A DNA stretch of 64,000 bases. Origin: Sulfuriferula sp. (GTDB lineage Bacteria > Pseudomonadota > Gammaproteobacteria > Burkholderiales > Sulfuriferulaceae). Numbering within the stretch: position 1 is the first letter of the stretch; each line of letters opens with the position of its first letter. A program made the translations under genes and the position numbers. The stretch spans positions 248,001-312,000 of the forward strand of contig JARLJL010000022.1 of the NCBI GenBank assembly GCA_031291235.1. The letters are read 5' to 3'. The notes under the pieces were generated by a model. It saw nothing but the letters and a program-made list of their open reading frames with translations. It was not told where the DNA came from and did no database searches. This document shows positions 1 to 9,129 of the stretch, piece by piece.

Positions 1-75
1 AGCATTCTGCATGCCCAATTCCGTTCCCTCGTTGTCATACAGCTTTCAAATCCAGCTATACGTGAAATCCGCAGG

Positions 76-92
76 CTGGCACTAATATTGCT
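76..92 (+). promoter_or_regulatory. sigma54 (RpoN) promoter of glnK-amtB
   Basis: The sequence CTGGCACTAATATTGCT matches the -24/-12 consensus, with GG at 78-79 and GC at 90-91 separated by exactly 10 bases. Transcription would start near 103, about 115 bases before glnK. NtrC-type enhancers, if present, would lie upstream of the window edge. RpoN/NtrC control of glnK-amtB is well established in proteobacteria. Confidence 0.85.
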
Positions 93-219
93 TTTTTGTT
101 TCTCATAGATAAATTTAGATTCATATCTATTAACAGCGATGCGCTTTGCTGCATCATGCTTAAAGCCTGCTTGTTACCACCAGTTCGGTCATTTATCCCG
201 ATTTCAGAGAGGAGAAACA

Positions 220-558
220 ATGAAACTTGTAACAGCCATAATCAAGCCGTTCAAGCTTGAAGAAGCGCGCGATGCCTTATCCAATGTCGGTATTCAGGGA
301 ATTACCGTTACGGAAGTCAAAGGATTCGGACGCCAGAAGGGACACACCGAGTTTTATCGCGGTGCAGAATATCTGGTGCAATTCGTCCCGAAAATAAAAA
401 TCGAGATAGCCGTCACCGACGAGATGCTGACCGCAGTCCTCGAAATCATAGAAAACACCTGTAAAACCGGCTCGATAGGCGACGGCAAGATTTTCGTTTC
501 CGATCTGGAGAAAGTAGTTCGCATTCGTACCGGCGAAACCGACATTGACGCACTTTAA
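220..558 (+). CDS. glnK: PII nitrogen regulatory protein GlnK
   Basis: This 112-residue trimeric signal-transduction protein senses 2-oxoglutarate, ATP/ADP and glutamine status and blocks the ammonium channel AmtB when nitrogen is plentiful. The T-loop contains EFYRGAEYLVQF with the uridylylation tyrosine at residue 51. The C-terminal signature around residues 83-95 (TGSIGDGKIFV) is intact. The start at 220 gives the canonical PII N-terminus MKLVTAIIKPFK and has a GAGAGGAG ribosome site; the frame is open further upstream, but that extension does not resemble PII. It is followed after 13 bases by amtB, the classical pair, under the sigma54 promoter at 76-92. It could equally be called glnB by sequence, but linkage to amtB favours glnK. 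Confidence 0.96.
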   Translation: MKLVTAIIKPFKLEEARDALSNVGIQGITVTEVKGFGRQKGHTEFYRGAEYLVQFVPKIKIEIAVTDEMLTAVLEIIENTCKTGSIGDGKIFVSDLEKVVRIRTGETDIDAL

Positions 559-571
559 AGGGAGCAGATAG

Positions 572-1876
572 ATGAACAAGATGTTAACGAATCGTGTCCT
601 GCCGACATTGGGTCTATTGGGATACAGTACCATGAGTTTTGCAGCCGACGCGCCCAAGATGGATGGCGCCAGCACTGCCTGGATGATTACCGCAACCGTG
701 CTGGTGATATTGATGACTATTCCCGGGCTGGGATTGTTTTACGGCGGGCTGGTGCGTACCAAGAACATGCTGTCGATACTGACCCAGGTGTTTATTACCT
801 TTTGCATGCTGTCGGTGCTGTGGGCCTTGTATGCCTACAGTCTGGCCTTCACCCCCGGCGGCGACATGAATTCGATAGTAGGCGGTCTGAGTAAATCCTT
901 CCTGTCCGGCGTGGGCAAGGATTCGTTGACCGGCGTCATTCCCGAATATGTATATCTGACCTTCCAGATGACGTTTGCCGCTATTACCCCGGCGCTGATT
1001 ATCGGCGGCTTTGCCGAACGCATGAAATTCTCGGCTATCCTGCTGTTCATGGCCGGCTGGCTGACGCTGGTGTACGCACCGATTGCCCATATGGTATGGG
1101 GCGGCGGCTGGCTGCAAGGCATGGGCACGATGGACTTTGCCGGCGGCACGGTTGTGCACATTAATGCCGGTATCGCTGCACTGGTCGGCGCGCTGGTGCT
1201 TGGCAAACGCGTCGGTTTCGGTCGCGAATCCATGTCGCCGCACAGCCTGACCATGACCATGATAGGCGGTTCGCTGCTGTGGGTGGGCTGGTTCGGTTTC
1301 AACGTGGGCAGCGAGCTGGCTGTCGACAGCACTGCCGGCATGGTGCTGCTCAATACCCAGCTGGCAACGGCTGCAGCTGCGATGGGCTGGCTGTTCGTTG
1401 AATGGATCATGAAAGGCAAGCCCAGCATGCTGGGCGGCGTGTCCGGTGCGATTACCGGTCTGGTGGCGATTACCCCGGCTTGCGGTTTTGTCGGCCCCAT
1501 GGGCAGCATCGTGCTGGGTATCGTTGCAGCAGCGATCTGCTTCTGGTCCACTTCCAGCCTGAAACACTGGCTGGGCTACGACGATTCGCTGGATGTATTC
1601 GGTATTCATGGTATCGGCGGTATCGTCGGTGCAATCGGTACCGGTTTCCTGGCATCCACCAGTTTCGGCGGCGTCGGCTATGCGGCAGGCGTCACCATGG
1701 GCGATCAGGTGCTCAAGCAATTGATGGCAACCGGCACCACACTGGTATGGTCCGGCGTGATCAGCTACATCCTGTTCAAAGTCATCGACATGGCCATCGG
1801 CCTGCGCGTTACCGAAGACAATGAACGCGAAGGGCTGGACATTACCGAACACGGCGAGAAGGCTTATAACCATTAA
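572..1876 (+). CDS. amtB: Ammonium transporter AmtB
   Basis: This 434-residue inner-membrane ammonium channel is of normal length for the Amt/MEP/Rh family. Residues 1-24 look like a cleavable signal peptide ending SFA-A, as in many AmtB proteins. The mature protein begins with the extracytoplasmic N-terminus and has about 11 hydrophobic segments. The twin-histidine pore is visible as AHMVWGGG and FGIHGIGG, and the family motif around the phenylalanine gate (GFNVGSELAVDS) is present. It is co-transcribed with glnK, whose product plugs the channel. The stop is followed within 30 bases by a strong terminator, so the operon is just these two genes. Confidence 0.97.
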   Translation: MNKMLTNRVLPTLGLLGYSTMSFAADAPKMDGASTAWMITATVLVILMTIPGLGLFYGGLVRTKNMLSILTQVFITFCMLSVLWALYAYSLAFTPGGDMNSIVGGLSKSFLSGVGKDSLTGVIPEYVYLTFQMTFAAITPALIIGGFAERMKFSAILLFMAGWLTLVYAPIAHMVWGGGWLQGMGTMDFAGGTVVHINAGIAALVGALVLGKRVGFGRESMSPHSLTMTMIGGSLLWVGWFGFNVGSELAVDSTAGMVLLNTQLATAAAAMGWLFVEWIMKGKPSMLGGVSGAITGLVAITPACGFVGPMGSIVLGIVAAAICFWSTSSLKHWLGYDDSLDVFGIHGIGGIVGAIGTGFLASTSFGGVGYAAGVTMGDQVLKQLMATGTTLVWSGVISYILFKVIDMAIGLRVTEDNEREGLDITEHGEKAYNH

Positions 1877-1901
1877 GCACTGACGTCCGCAGCCGGTAGG
1901 C

Positions 1902-1932
1902 AAAAGAGGCGCATAACCTGCGCCTCTTTTTT
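1902..1932 (+). terminator. Rho-independent terminator after amtB
   Basis: A perfect 12-bp stem (AAAAGAGGCGCA at 1902-1913, complement at 1919-1930) with a five-base loop is followed by a T run. It ends the glnK-amtB transcript. Because the outer stem is A/T it may also serve the converging bat operon. Confidence 0.9.
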
Positions 1933-1966
1933 ATGCGTGTCGGCGGCGAATACCGTCGCTCGTGGA

Positions 1967-3757
1967 TTACGGGTACAGGCTGTTCAGTTGCGGTTCAGTG
2001 CGGGCGGCAGTTCCGTTTTTGGCGGATAGCGACGGTAGCGCTGCCAGCATGGCGGCTCCATGCCATTCGTGGTCTGTGTAGCAGGCGCGGTCGAGCTGCT
2101 GCAACAGCGCGTCCGTATCCCGTTCCGGCAGGCGGGTTGCGATAGCCTTGAGGCCCGCTGGCGGATCGTCCGGCCAGGTAGCGCGCGCCCATGCCTGCAG
2201 GTGGCGGCGGGCGGATTGCGGGTCGTTTTCCCGGCAGGCATGCTGGAAGGCCTTGCGCGACTGGCTGGCATCGGGCGGGGCGTCCAGCGGCGGTTCCTGT
2301 CGTCTGGCGGGCCGCGGTGCGGCATTGCGCCTGCTGCTGCGCCACCATGCAGCCACCGTACCCAGCCAGAGTACTGCCAGACCGAGGCTGGTCATGGGCC
2401 AAAGATACCCGGTTGGCGCGGCCGGTAGCGGGTTCGCCATATGCAGCAATGGCGTCCCGCTTGCCTGCGTAGCGTCCGCAGATTGTTGAGACGGCGGCAC
2501 CGGCGCGACGGCTGCTGTTGTAGTGCCGGGCAGGACATCCAGCGTGCGTGCCGGCAAATCGATACTGCGCTGCACGTTTTTGGCGGTATCCCACCAGTGC
2601 AGGTGCATGGCGGGTATGTCGTAATGGCCGGCACGGCTGGCAATCAGGGCGATATCCTGGTCGCGGCTGCCGAGGACGCTGCCGCCTTGTACGTTGTCAT
2701 TCAGTTTCGCCTGATCCGGATAGGCGCGCAGGCCGTCCGGCAGCGTCATGAGCTTGCTCAGATCGGGTAGCTGGGACGCTGTCAGTCCCTGTGCCTGAAG
2801 ATGCAGATGGCGCGTGATCGGGTCGCCTACATGGAATGCTCCGCTGTCGGGTTGCCAGGTTTCGGTCAGGTTGACGCTCTGGGCGGGCAACCAGTCCTGG
2901 CCGCTGCTGCCGGCAGGGCGCGGCCGCACGTTCAGCGTGATCTGCTCGCCCTGTATGCGTATCGGCCGTGTGGCATTGATCATGTTGCCGAACGGATTAT
3001 GGCCGAAGGCATTGGCAAAGAACGGGTCGTTTCCAAACGGATCGCTGCTATTGCTGGCGTCCGCTATCTGGGCATTCAGCACCGGGCCGCTGAGCTGGAT
3101 GACGCCGCTGCGTTGCGGAAACAGCAGGTATTTGCGTTCTACCACCTGATAGTCCCGGCCCCGATACGTCGTGCTGGTTTGCGTGTCCTTGCCCAATTGC
3201 TGGATCAGGACATCGTTATTGGGTTGCAATTCGAGCGTGGCCTGATACAGCGGCTCGTCGACGTAAAGCCGGACTGTGAGCATGGCTGCAGCCTGTACGT
3301 AAGGCTGCTTCTGATCCAGCGATGCGGTAATGAATGCGTGCGCAGTATTCGCGGGCGTTGAGTTGCCATTTCCTGCCGTATTACCGGGCTGGGCGGCGTT
3401 GCCGCCTACCGTCAATGTCAGCGCGGCAGAGCTCTGGCCGTTCCACGATACGGGCGGGATCGTTATCCGGCCGCCGTGCTTGGGCATCAGCGTCAGGCTC
3501 AACTGGGTCTGCGCCGACATCTTGCCGTTGATCACCTGGATACTGGTGCCGGTACTGCGTCCGAGTATGTCGAAATCCTGCTTGAGCGCGCTCAGGTCGG
3601 GTTGTTTATCGGTCTGGCCGTCGTATTGCAGGGTGAGCTGCACCGCCTCGCCGGCGCCGGTCTGCGTGCGATCCAGCGACGCGGTGACGGCTGCGTTTGC
3701 GGACAGGCTTAGCCCGGCAAACAGCAATGCAATAATGATAAGGCAGGCGTTTTTCAT
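1967..3757 (-). CDS. batD: BatD family protein (oxygen/aerotolerance operon)
   Basis: This 596-residue predicted envelope protein is the last gene of the Bat operon. It starts with a signal peptide (residues about 1-22, ending SANA). A long beta-rich periplasmic part follows, with repeats of the type seen in BatD (TASLDRTQTGAGEAVQLTL near the start). A single membrane span lies at about residues 448-470 (TSLGLAVLWLGTVAAWW), then a basic, helical cytoplasmic tail. The start codon overlaps the batC stop as ATGA. BatD proteins are thought to act with the MoxR ATPase and VWA proteins BatA/BatB in an envelope complex; the exact substrate is not known. No odd features beyond an Asn/Gly-rich stretch near residues 120-135. 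Confidence 0.88.
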   Translation of the reverse strand: MKNACLIIIALLFAGLSLSANAAVTASLDRTQTGAGEAVQLTLQYDGQTDKQPDLSALKQDFDILGRSTGTSIQVINGKMSAQTQLSLTLMPKHGGRITIPPVSWNGQSSAALTLTVGGNAAQPGNTAGNGNSTPANTAHAFITASLDQKQPYVQAAAMLTVRLYVDEPLYQATLELQPNNDVLIQQLGKDTQTSTTYRGRDYQVVERKYLLFPQRSGVIQLSGPVLNAQIADASNSSDPFGNDPFFANAFGHNPFGNMINATRPIRIQGEQITLNVRPRPAGSSGQDWLPAQSVNLTETWQPDSGAFHVGDPITRHLHLQAQGLTASQLPDLSKLMTLPDGLRAYPDQAKLNDNVQGGSVLGSRDQDIALIASRAGHYDIPAMHLHWWDTAKNVQRSIDLPARTLDVLPGTTTAAVAPVPPSQQSADATQASGTPLLHMANPLPAAPTGYLWPMTSLGLAVLWLGTVAAWWRSSRRNAAPRPARRQEPPLDAPPDASQSRKAFQHACRENDPQSARRHLQAWARATWPDDPPAGLKAIATRLPERDTDALLQQLDRACYTDHEWHGAAMLAALPSLSAKNGTAARTEPQLNSLYP

Positions 3758-4704
3758 GGTGACCTTTCTTGCTGTCGTATCATGTGTTCTATCAGGAATT
3801 TACGCCGCAACAACCCGCCGGGATCGTCGGGAATACTGCGCAGCCATTGCTCTTGTGCGAGTTTCTGTTCGCTGGCGGTGGCTTCGACGGGGGCCGTGGC
3901 TTGCCCTGCTTTGTTCAAACCGGCGGCTGTATCGCGCTGCGCCTGCGCCGCAGCCGATTGCGCCGGTTTGCCCGATTGCCCGGCAGGGTTGGCGGCAGCG
4001 GATTGCTGCCCGGCCGGTTGCGATTGCTGCGGACGAGATGACTGCGATTGTGCCTGCTGCGACTGGGTTTGCTGAGATGGCGCTTGCTCGCCAGTTTGTC
4101 CACCGTCTTTGCCGTTATTGTGGCCGGATGCGGAGGACGGGTTGGGCTGGCCGTTGCTGCCGGTTTGTGGCAATGGCTGCTGTGCAGGGGATGCCGGTTT
4201 GCCGGCCTCCTTGCCGCCGTTATGCTGATTGGCGGTGCCGGGCTGATTCTGGCTGCCGTTCCGGTTGCTGCCGGATGCGGTTTTATTGTTGGGGTGTTGC
4301 GAATGCGGCGGCTGTTGTTTCAGTGCCTGCATGACCAGATCGCGGTTGCGGCGGGCGTCGGCATTTTTCGGGTCGCGCGCCAGTGCCGCATCGTAGGCCT
4401 TGAGCGCATCCTGCAGTTGGCCGGTGTGCGCCAGCGCGTTGCCGCGATTGTAGTTGCTGCGGCTGTCGTCGAATGCCGCCAGATCCTGTGCGGCATGGAC
4501 GTAATCGCCGGCTTGCAGTTCGGCATAGGCTTTGCGCTGAGGATCGGCGTAAGTCTTCGCCGCATCGGCTGCCTTGCCATGTTGCATGAGTTGTTCGCCG
4601 CGCTGATCGGCGTTGTGCCACAGCCGGTTCCAGAGATCGCCGGCGTTAGCGGCAGAGGCCCAGAGCAGCATTACCGCCAGCAATGCGCCGCGCATCATAG
4701 CCAT
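3754..4704 (-). CDS. batC: BatC-like tetratricopeptide protein
   Basis: This 316-residue secreted or membrane-anchored TPR protein has a signal peptide at residues 1-21 (ending ANA). TPR-type helices cover residues about 35-125 (NYNRGNALAHTGQLQDALKAYDAAL is the clearest repeat). Residues about 130-285 are a Gln/Asn/Ser/Pro low-complexity linker. The C-terminus is conserved (RSIPDDPGGLLRRKFLIEHM). It overlaps batB by 10 bases; ATG codons at 4704, 4698 and 4695 are all possible starts, and 4704 is the longest. BatC partners the VWA proteins in Bat complexes. The low-complexity linker is likely disordered. Confidence 0.85.
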   Translation of the reverse strand: MAMMRGALLAVMLLWASAANAGDLWNRLWHNADQRGEQLMQHGKAADAAKTYADPQRKAYAELQAGDYVHAAQDLAAFDDSRSNYNRGNALAHTGQLQDALKAYDAALARDPKNADARRNRDLVMQALKQQPPHSQHPNNKTASGSNRNGSQNQPGTANQHNGGKEAGKPASPAQQPLPQTGSNGQPNPSSASGHNNGKDGGQTGEQAPSQQTQSQQAQSQSSRPQQSQPAGQQSAAANPAGQSGKPAQSAAAQAQRDTAAGLNKAGQATAPVEATASEQKLAQEQWLRSIPDDPGGLLRRKFLIEHMIRQQERSP

Positions 4705-5690
4705 CCCCGTCTGGCCAGCAAGGCAACCAGCGGCAGTAGCAGCGGCAGCAGCCAGATGCCGCCGTCCAGCCAGTGTACGACGCTGACGTTGTTGCCGGCT
4801 CTGGCCTTGCTGCTGCGCGCGGATGCAGTTTGCAGATTGTCGATCAGTGTCGGTAACTGATCTATTGGCACATAGGTGCCGCCCCCGGTGGCAGCCAGCT
4901 GCTGCAGGCGATCCGTGTCCAGACGGGCAAGTTGCAATTTCCCTTTGGCATCCTGCGCAAAGCCGGTATCGGCATGATCGACGGGTGCGCCGGCTGCGGT
5001 GCCGATACCGACGACATTAACCGTTATCCCTTGCGCGTTGAGTTTTTTGGCGACGTTGAAGGCTGTGGACGGATCGGCAAAACCGTCGGTGAGCACGACG
5101 ATCTGGCCGTGCTTGCTGCCGCTCTGGGTCAGGAGTTTGCCGGCCTGCTCCAGTGCCGGCGTCAGGTTGTCGCCTGCGCTGGGCATGATGGCCGGGCTGA
5201 GCGGCGGCAACAGGGCGCGTATGGTGGCAACGTCGTCGGTCATCGGCGTGACGGTATAGGCTTCGTCGCTAAAGGCGACCAGGCCGGTTCGGGCATCTTT
5301 TGCTGCGTTGAGCAAATCGTCCAGCGCATAGCGTGCACGCGTATAGCGATTCGGCGTTAGATCGGTGGCGGCCATCGAGGGCGACAGATCCAGCACCAGC
5401 GCCCATGCGTCGTTACCGCGGTAGGCGGCGGAGGGCAGCCGCTGCCAGCTGGGGCCGGCCAGCGCGAATACGGCCAGCGTCCAGACCAGCGCCAGCCAGG
5501 GCCACGGCGCGCGGCCCGGTTTGTCGTTGTTATCCAGTAACAAGCCGGGCAGCAGTTCGGCATCGACCAGCCGCGTCCAGTTGCCGTCGCTGTCGCGGTG
5601 GCGCGCCAGCCAGTAACCCAGCCCCCACAATAATGGCAGCGCCAGCAGCCATGCGGGACGCAGAAAATGGAAATCCCGTATCAACTCCAT
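4695..5690 (-). CDS. batB: BatB: VWA-domain membrane protein
   Basis: This 331-residue protein has two N-terminal hydrophobic segments (residues about 12-28 and 63-80). A von Willebrand A domain follows, whose metal-ion-dependent adhesion site reads DLSPS at residues 101-105, and a C-terminal membrane anchor lies at about 308-326. The start at 5690 gives MELIRDFHFLRP, the usual Bat VWA N-terminus, and overlaps the end of batA by 10 bases; the frame is open further upstream but that extension is not Bat-like. Together with BatA it is expected to form a membrane-bound VWA pair worked on by the MoxR ATPase encoded upstream in the same operon. Confidence 0.9.
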   Translation of the reverse strand: MELIRDFHFLRPAWLLALPLLWGLGYWLARHRDSDGNWTRLVDAELLPGLLLDNNDKPGRAPWPWLALVWTLAVFALAGPSWQRLPSAAYRGNDAWALVLDLSPSMAATDLTPNRYTRARYALDDLLNAAKDARTGLVAFSDEAYTVTPMTDDVATIRALLPPLSPAIMPSAGDNLTPALEQAGKLLTQSGSKHGQIVVLTDGFADPSTAFNVAKKLNAQGITVNVVGIGTAAGAPVDHADTGFAQDAKGKLQLARLDTDRLQQLAATGGGTYVPIDQLPTLIDNLQTASARSSKARAGNNVSVVHWLDGGIWLLPLLLPLVALLARRGWL

Positions 5691-6643
5691 TTGCGTCCGC
5701 TCCATAATACGGCAGGCAGGCTCAGTAGCAGCGCAGCGCCCAGCGGCCAGGGGAACCATTCGTCCCGTGGGCGATACCATTGCGCCTTTGCGGCGCTGGG
5801 TTCGAGCTTGTCGATGCGGGCGTAGACGTCCTCCAGCGCGTTGGCATCGGTGGCGCGAAAGTATTTGCCCCCGGTCGTTGCGGCGATACGCTTCAGGGTG
5901 TCTTCGTCCAGATCGCCGTCGGCCAGAAAATCCGATTGCGAGTCTGAACCTACACCTATGGTATAGATGCGCAGACCGTCGGCGGCAGCCAGTTTGGCGG
6001 CTTCTATCGGCGGCATGGCACCGGCATTGCTGCTGCCGTCGGTGAGCAGGATCATGACCGTATCGCCTTTATGCACCGTGTTGCCGGCATTATTCTGTAA
6101 ACGCTTGATGGCGAGGCCGATAGCATCGCCGATGGCGGTCTGGGTACCGGCGATGCCTATGGTGGCTTCATCCAGGAATTGCTCTACCGTATGCAGATCG
6201 GTGGTGAGCGGTGCTTGCAGGTAAGGCCGCGTGCCGAACAGGATCAGCCCTACCTGATCGCCGTGCCGGCGGCGGATGAAATCGCCAGCCACTTTTTGCA
6301 CCACCTGCAGACGACTGAAGTCGCCCGCCATGTCCTGCGTCGACATCGAGCCGGAGACATCCACTGCCAGCAACAGGCGTCGTCCAGTAGCGGGTACCGG
6401 TTCGGGATTGCCCAGCCATTGCGGGCGGGTGGCGGCGATGACGAGCAATAGCCAGATCATTACGAATAACGCTTTGCGCGGCGTCGGCATGGTGCGGCGA
6501 AATGCGGTTGCGTCGGCGCCGACTGCTGCGGCGAAAGGCAAAAATAATGCGGTGCTGCGCGGCTGGGCCGGCGGCGCCCAGCGTTTGATCAGCCAGGGCA
6601 GGGGCAGGAAAAGCAGCATCCACGGCCATTCGAAATGGATCAT
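5681..6643 (-). CDS. batA: BatA: VWA-domain membrane protein
   Basis: This 320-residue protein has hydrophobic segments at residues about 6-20 and 58-71, then a VWA domain with an intact MIDAS motif DVSGS (residues 95-99), and a C-terminal membrane span close to the end. The layout TM-TM-VWA-TM is that of BatA. It lies between the DUF4381 gene (ATGA overlap) and batB. Predicted role: metal-dependent protein-protein contact at the cytoplasmic membrane as part of the MoxR-Bat system, linked in other bacteria to stress tolerance and envelope integrity. The precise ligand is unknown. Confidence 0.92.
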   Translation of the reverse strand: MIHFEWPWMLLFLPLPWLIKRWAPPAQPRSTALFLPFAAAVGADATAFRRTMPTPRKALFVMIWLLLVIAATRPQWLGNPEPVPATGRRLLLAVDVSGSMSTQDMAGDFSRLQVVQKVAGDFIRRRHGDQVGLILFGTRPYLQAPLTTDLHTVEQFLDEATIGIAGTQTAIGDAIGLAIKRLQNNAGNTVHKGDTVMILLTDGSSNAGAMPPIEAAKLAAADGLRIYTIGVGSDSQSDFLADGDLDEDTLKRIAATTGGKYFRATDANALEDVYARIDKLEPSAAKAQWYRPRDEWFPWPLGAALLLSLPAVLWSGRKWS

Positions 6644-7092
6644 TTGCGTTGCCTCAGAAAGTTGCGCGCGCCTTGCAACCAGCGGGCGCGGTCGGTCTGC
6701 ACGCGGCCGCCGTAGGCAGCGCGCAACAGGTTTTGCCCGGTCTCGCCGGCAAGCTCGATACCGCCCTTGCCGGCGATGAAAGCGAGCCAGGCGTCGCCGC
6801 TCAGGCCGGCCACTGTTTCGCGGCCGTAGACCGTCAGCGCGTAACGTCGCAGCAGGTGTTCCAGCGCGACTGCCAGGCCGGCATCGTCGTCGTTATGGAC
6901 TTCCATCCATTTGAGTTCACGCAATGCGGCGCGTCGCAGCCGCAGCGCCGGATGCCTCAGCCAGTAAATCAGGGCGCCGCCAGCCAGCAGCAACAGCAGC
7001 GCCAGGATCCACCACCCCGGCGCAAGCGGCCACCATCCCGGCGGTGGCGGTGCATGGGCCGGGGCCAGTTGTGTGAGCCAGCCGGGGTTCAT
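6640..7092 (-). CDS. DUF4381 membrane protein of the Bat operon
   Basis: This 150-residue protein has a Pro-rich start, one strong membrane span at about residues 22-44 (GWWILALLLLLAGGALIYWL) and a helical cytoplasmic part rich in Arg/Ala. The pattern RRYALTVYGRETVAGLSGDAWL is typical of the DUF4381 family that sits between DUF58 and batA in MoxR operons. The start at 7092 is chosen because its ATG overlaps the DUF58 stop as ATGA, the style used by neighbouring genes; a start at 7101 is a weaker alternative. Function unknown; presumably a small subunit of the Bat membrane complex. Confidence 0.88.
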   Translation of the reverse strand: MNPGWLTQLAPAHAPPPPGWWPLAPGWWILALLLLLAGGALIYWLRHPALRLRRAALRELKWMEVHNDDDAGLAVALEHLLRRYALTVYGRETVAGLSGDAWLAFIAGKGGIELAGETGQNLLRAAYGGRVQTDRARWLQGARNFLRQRK

Positions 7093-7991
7093 GCCGCCCA
7101 TGATGCTTCTCGCAGCAGGGGCGGCAAGCTGTCGGCTACCGGATCGGAGGTGTGCAGCCGGGTCAGCGGCAGATTGAGACGGCTCGCCAGATCGTCCAGC
7201 TGCCGTTCGCGCGCGGCCCATTTCTTCAGCCATGCGGTACGGCTGCGATCGCCGTCCAGCCACCACAATCTGCCGGGCAGGCCGATGCGAAAGTGACCGG
7301 CAGGCAGACCGGCGTGCTCCATCGGATCGACCAGCCACAGCAGGCGGCAATCGCTGTGCAAGGACATGGCCGCCAGCGCGCTTTCAGCCGCTTGGTCGAG
7401 ACTGCTGAAATCGCTCAGTATCAGCACCAGACTGCCGGGTTGCAGCAGCGGCTGCAAGCCTTGCAGCAGCGTACTCAGACCATGCGGATCGGCCTCGCCG
7501 GGCGCTTGCGGCTGGGTTGCCGCCAGCGCTTGCAGCACCGGCAGTACGCCGGCTTCTCTGGCGCGGGGCGGATATATGAGCGGCAGTTGGCCGTCTGCGG
7601 CGATGAGGGCGCCGAGGCGGTCGCCGCCCAGTACGGCAACCCATGCCAGCAGCGCAGCGGCACGCAGCAATAGTGCGGATTTAAGCTGGTAGCGGCTGCC
7701 GAAATAGAGGCCGGGATGCAAATCCGCCAGCAGCCAGACCGGCCGTTCGCGTTCTTCGCGGAACAGCTTGGTATGCGGCTGGCCGCGCCGTGCGGTGACG
7801 CGCCAGTCGATGTTGCGGGCATCGTCGCCGGGCGCATATAGACGCACCTCTTCGAATTCCAGACCGCGACCGCGTTGAGCGCTGCGGTGCGCGCCCTGCA
7901 AGCGTGCCATGGCCGGATGGCGCGCATGCAGACTGAGTCCGTGCGCTGCGCCGCGCAAGGCGACCAGCTCGGTGAGGTCGGGCAATATCAT
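7089..7991 (-). CDS. DUF58 domain-containing protein
   Basis: This 300-residue protein of the DUF58 family almost always accompanies MoxR ATPases. The family hallmark YAPGDDARNIDWRVTAR is present in the first third (residues about 50-66), followed by a divergent VWA-like fold (LLADLHPGLYFG, LILSDFSSL). The start at 7991 overlaps the moxR stop as ATGA. The frame stays open upstream into moxR, but that part is antisense-like and not conserved. No membrane span is obvious, so it is probably a cytosolic or peripheral adaptor between the ATPase and the membrane VWA proteins. Confidence 0.92.
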   Translation of the reverse strand: MILPDLTELVALRGAAHGLSLHARHPAMARLQGAHRSAQRGRGLEFEEVRLYAPGDDARNIDWRVTARRGQPHTKLFREERERPVWLLADLHPGLYFGSRYQLKSALLLRAAALLAWVAVLGGDRLGALIAADGQLPLIYPPRAREAGVLPVLQALAATQPQAPGEADPHGLSTLLQGLQPLLQPGSLVLILSDFSSLDQAAESALAAMSLHSDCRLLWLVDPMEHAGLPAGHFRIGLPGRLWWLDGDRSRTAWLKKWAARERQLDDLASRLNLPLTRLHTSDPVADSLPPLLREASWAA

Positions 7992-8980
7992 GGCGCCGGT
8001 ACCTGACGCAGCAGTTCGACGACGCAATCCTGCGAGGTGATGCCGCGCGCCTGCGCCGTGTAGTCGAGCAGCAGGCGGTGGCGCAGGGCATCGGGCGCGA
8101 TGGCCTGTACATCCTCCGGGCTGACGTAATCGCGGCCGTCCAGCCAGGCCAAGGCGCGTGCGCCGCGCTCCATGGCGATGGCTGCACGCGGGCTGGCACC
8201 CCAGCGCAGCCACTCAGCCAGTTTCGGGCTGTATTTTTCCGGTATGCGCGTGGCTTCAACCAGCGCGGCGATATATTCTGCGACCGAATCGGCCAGAGCC
8301 AGGTCGAGCACCTCGCGCCGCGCTGCGAAAATAACATCCTGCGTCAGCGGCGTGGCGGGTAGCGGCAGTTCTCGCGCATTTTTCGTTTCGCGCCGCGATA
8401 GCGCCATGATGCGCAGCGTGGTGGCGCGATCCGGGTAATCCACCAGGGTGTGCAGCATGAAACGATCGAGCTGGGCTTCCGGCAGCGGATAAGTGCCTTC
8501 GTGTTCTATGGGATTCTGGGTTGCCATGACCAGGAACAGGTCGGGCAGCGGGTAGGTGGCGGAACCGACGCTGATCTGATGCTCGCCCATGGCTTCGAGC
8601 AGGGCGGATTGCACCTTGGCCGGGGCGCGATTGATTTCGTCGGCCAGTATCAGGTTGTGAAACAGCGGCCCTCGCTGGAAATGAAAGCCGCCTGTTTCAG
8701 GCCGGTAGATGTCCGAGCCGGTAAGGTCGGCGGGCAGCATGTCGGGCGTGAACTGCAAGCGCCGGAAATCCGCCATGATGCCCTGCGCCAGCGCCTTGAC
8801 GGCACGGGTTTTGGCCAGTCCCGGAGGGCCTTCCACCAGCAGATGTCCGTCGGCAAGCAAGCCTATCAGCAATCGTTCCACCAGATTTTCCTGACCCAGT
8901 ATCTGGTCGTTGAGGTAGGTGCGCAGGCTATTGAGCGCAAGATAAGCAGGGCTGGTATGGGGAGCTATGCCGACATTCAT
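7988..8980 (-). CDS. MoxR-type AAA+ ATPase
   Basis: This 330-residue AAA+ chaperone-like ATPase has Walker A GPPGLAKT at residues 51-58, Walker B LILADE at about 110-115 and sensor 1 in VMATQNPIEHEGTYPLPEAQLDRF. The start at 8980 (MNVGIAPHTS) has GGAAGG 8 bases upstream; an in-frame ATG at 9004 lacks one. It is the first gene of the minus-strand operon running to batD. MoxR proteins with VWA partners assemble or activate target protein complexes by ATP hydrolysis; the client here cannot be read from sequence. Confidence 0.94.
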   Translation of the reverse strand: MNVGIAPHTSPAYLALNSLRTYLNDQILGQENLVERLLIGLLADGHLLVEGPPGLAKTRAVKALAQGIMADFRRLQFTPDMLPADLTGSDIYRPETGGFHFQRGPLFHNLILADEINRAPAKVQSALLEAMGEHQISVGSATYPLPDLFLVMATQNPIEHEGTYPLPEAQLDRFMLHTLVDYPDRATTLRIMALSRRETKNARELPLPATPLTQDVIFAARREVLDLALADSVAEYIAALVEATRIPEKYSPKLAEWLRWGASPRAAIAMERGARALAWLDGRDYVSPEDVQAIAPDALRHRLLLDYTAQARGITSQDCVVELLRQVPAP

Positions 8981-9129
8981 CGCGTATCCTTCCGTAGTGT
9001 GCAATATCCCCTACAGAAGGCTGTTTTTTGCAGAAGTTCCGCATGCGTTGCAAGAGATGCGGAAGATGTTGTTTTTTATATAAAAATCAATGATATTGTT
9101 TCTGTCTGAAGGCTGACGGCGAGGTGCGT

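Noticed and set aside
614..1903. Long open frame antisense to amtB (about 430 codons)
   Set aside because: It is a shadow of the GC-rich amtB codons: the translation is His/Gln/Ala-rich with no motif. AmtB itself is unmistakable.
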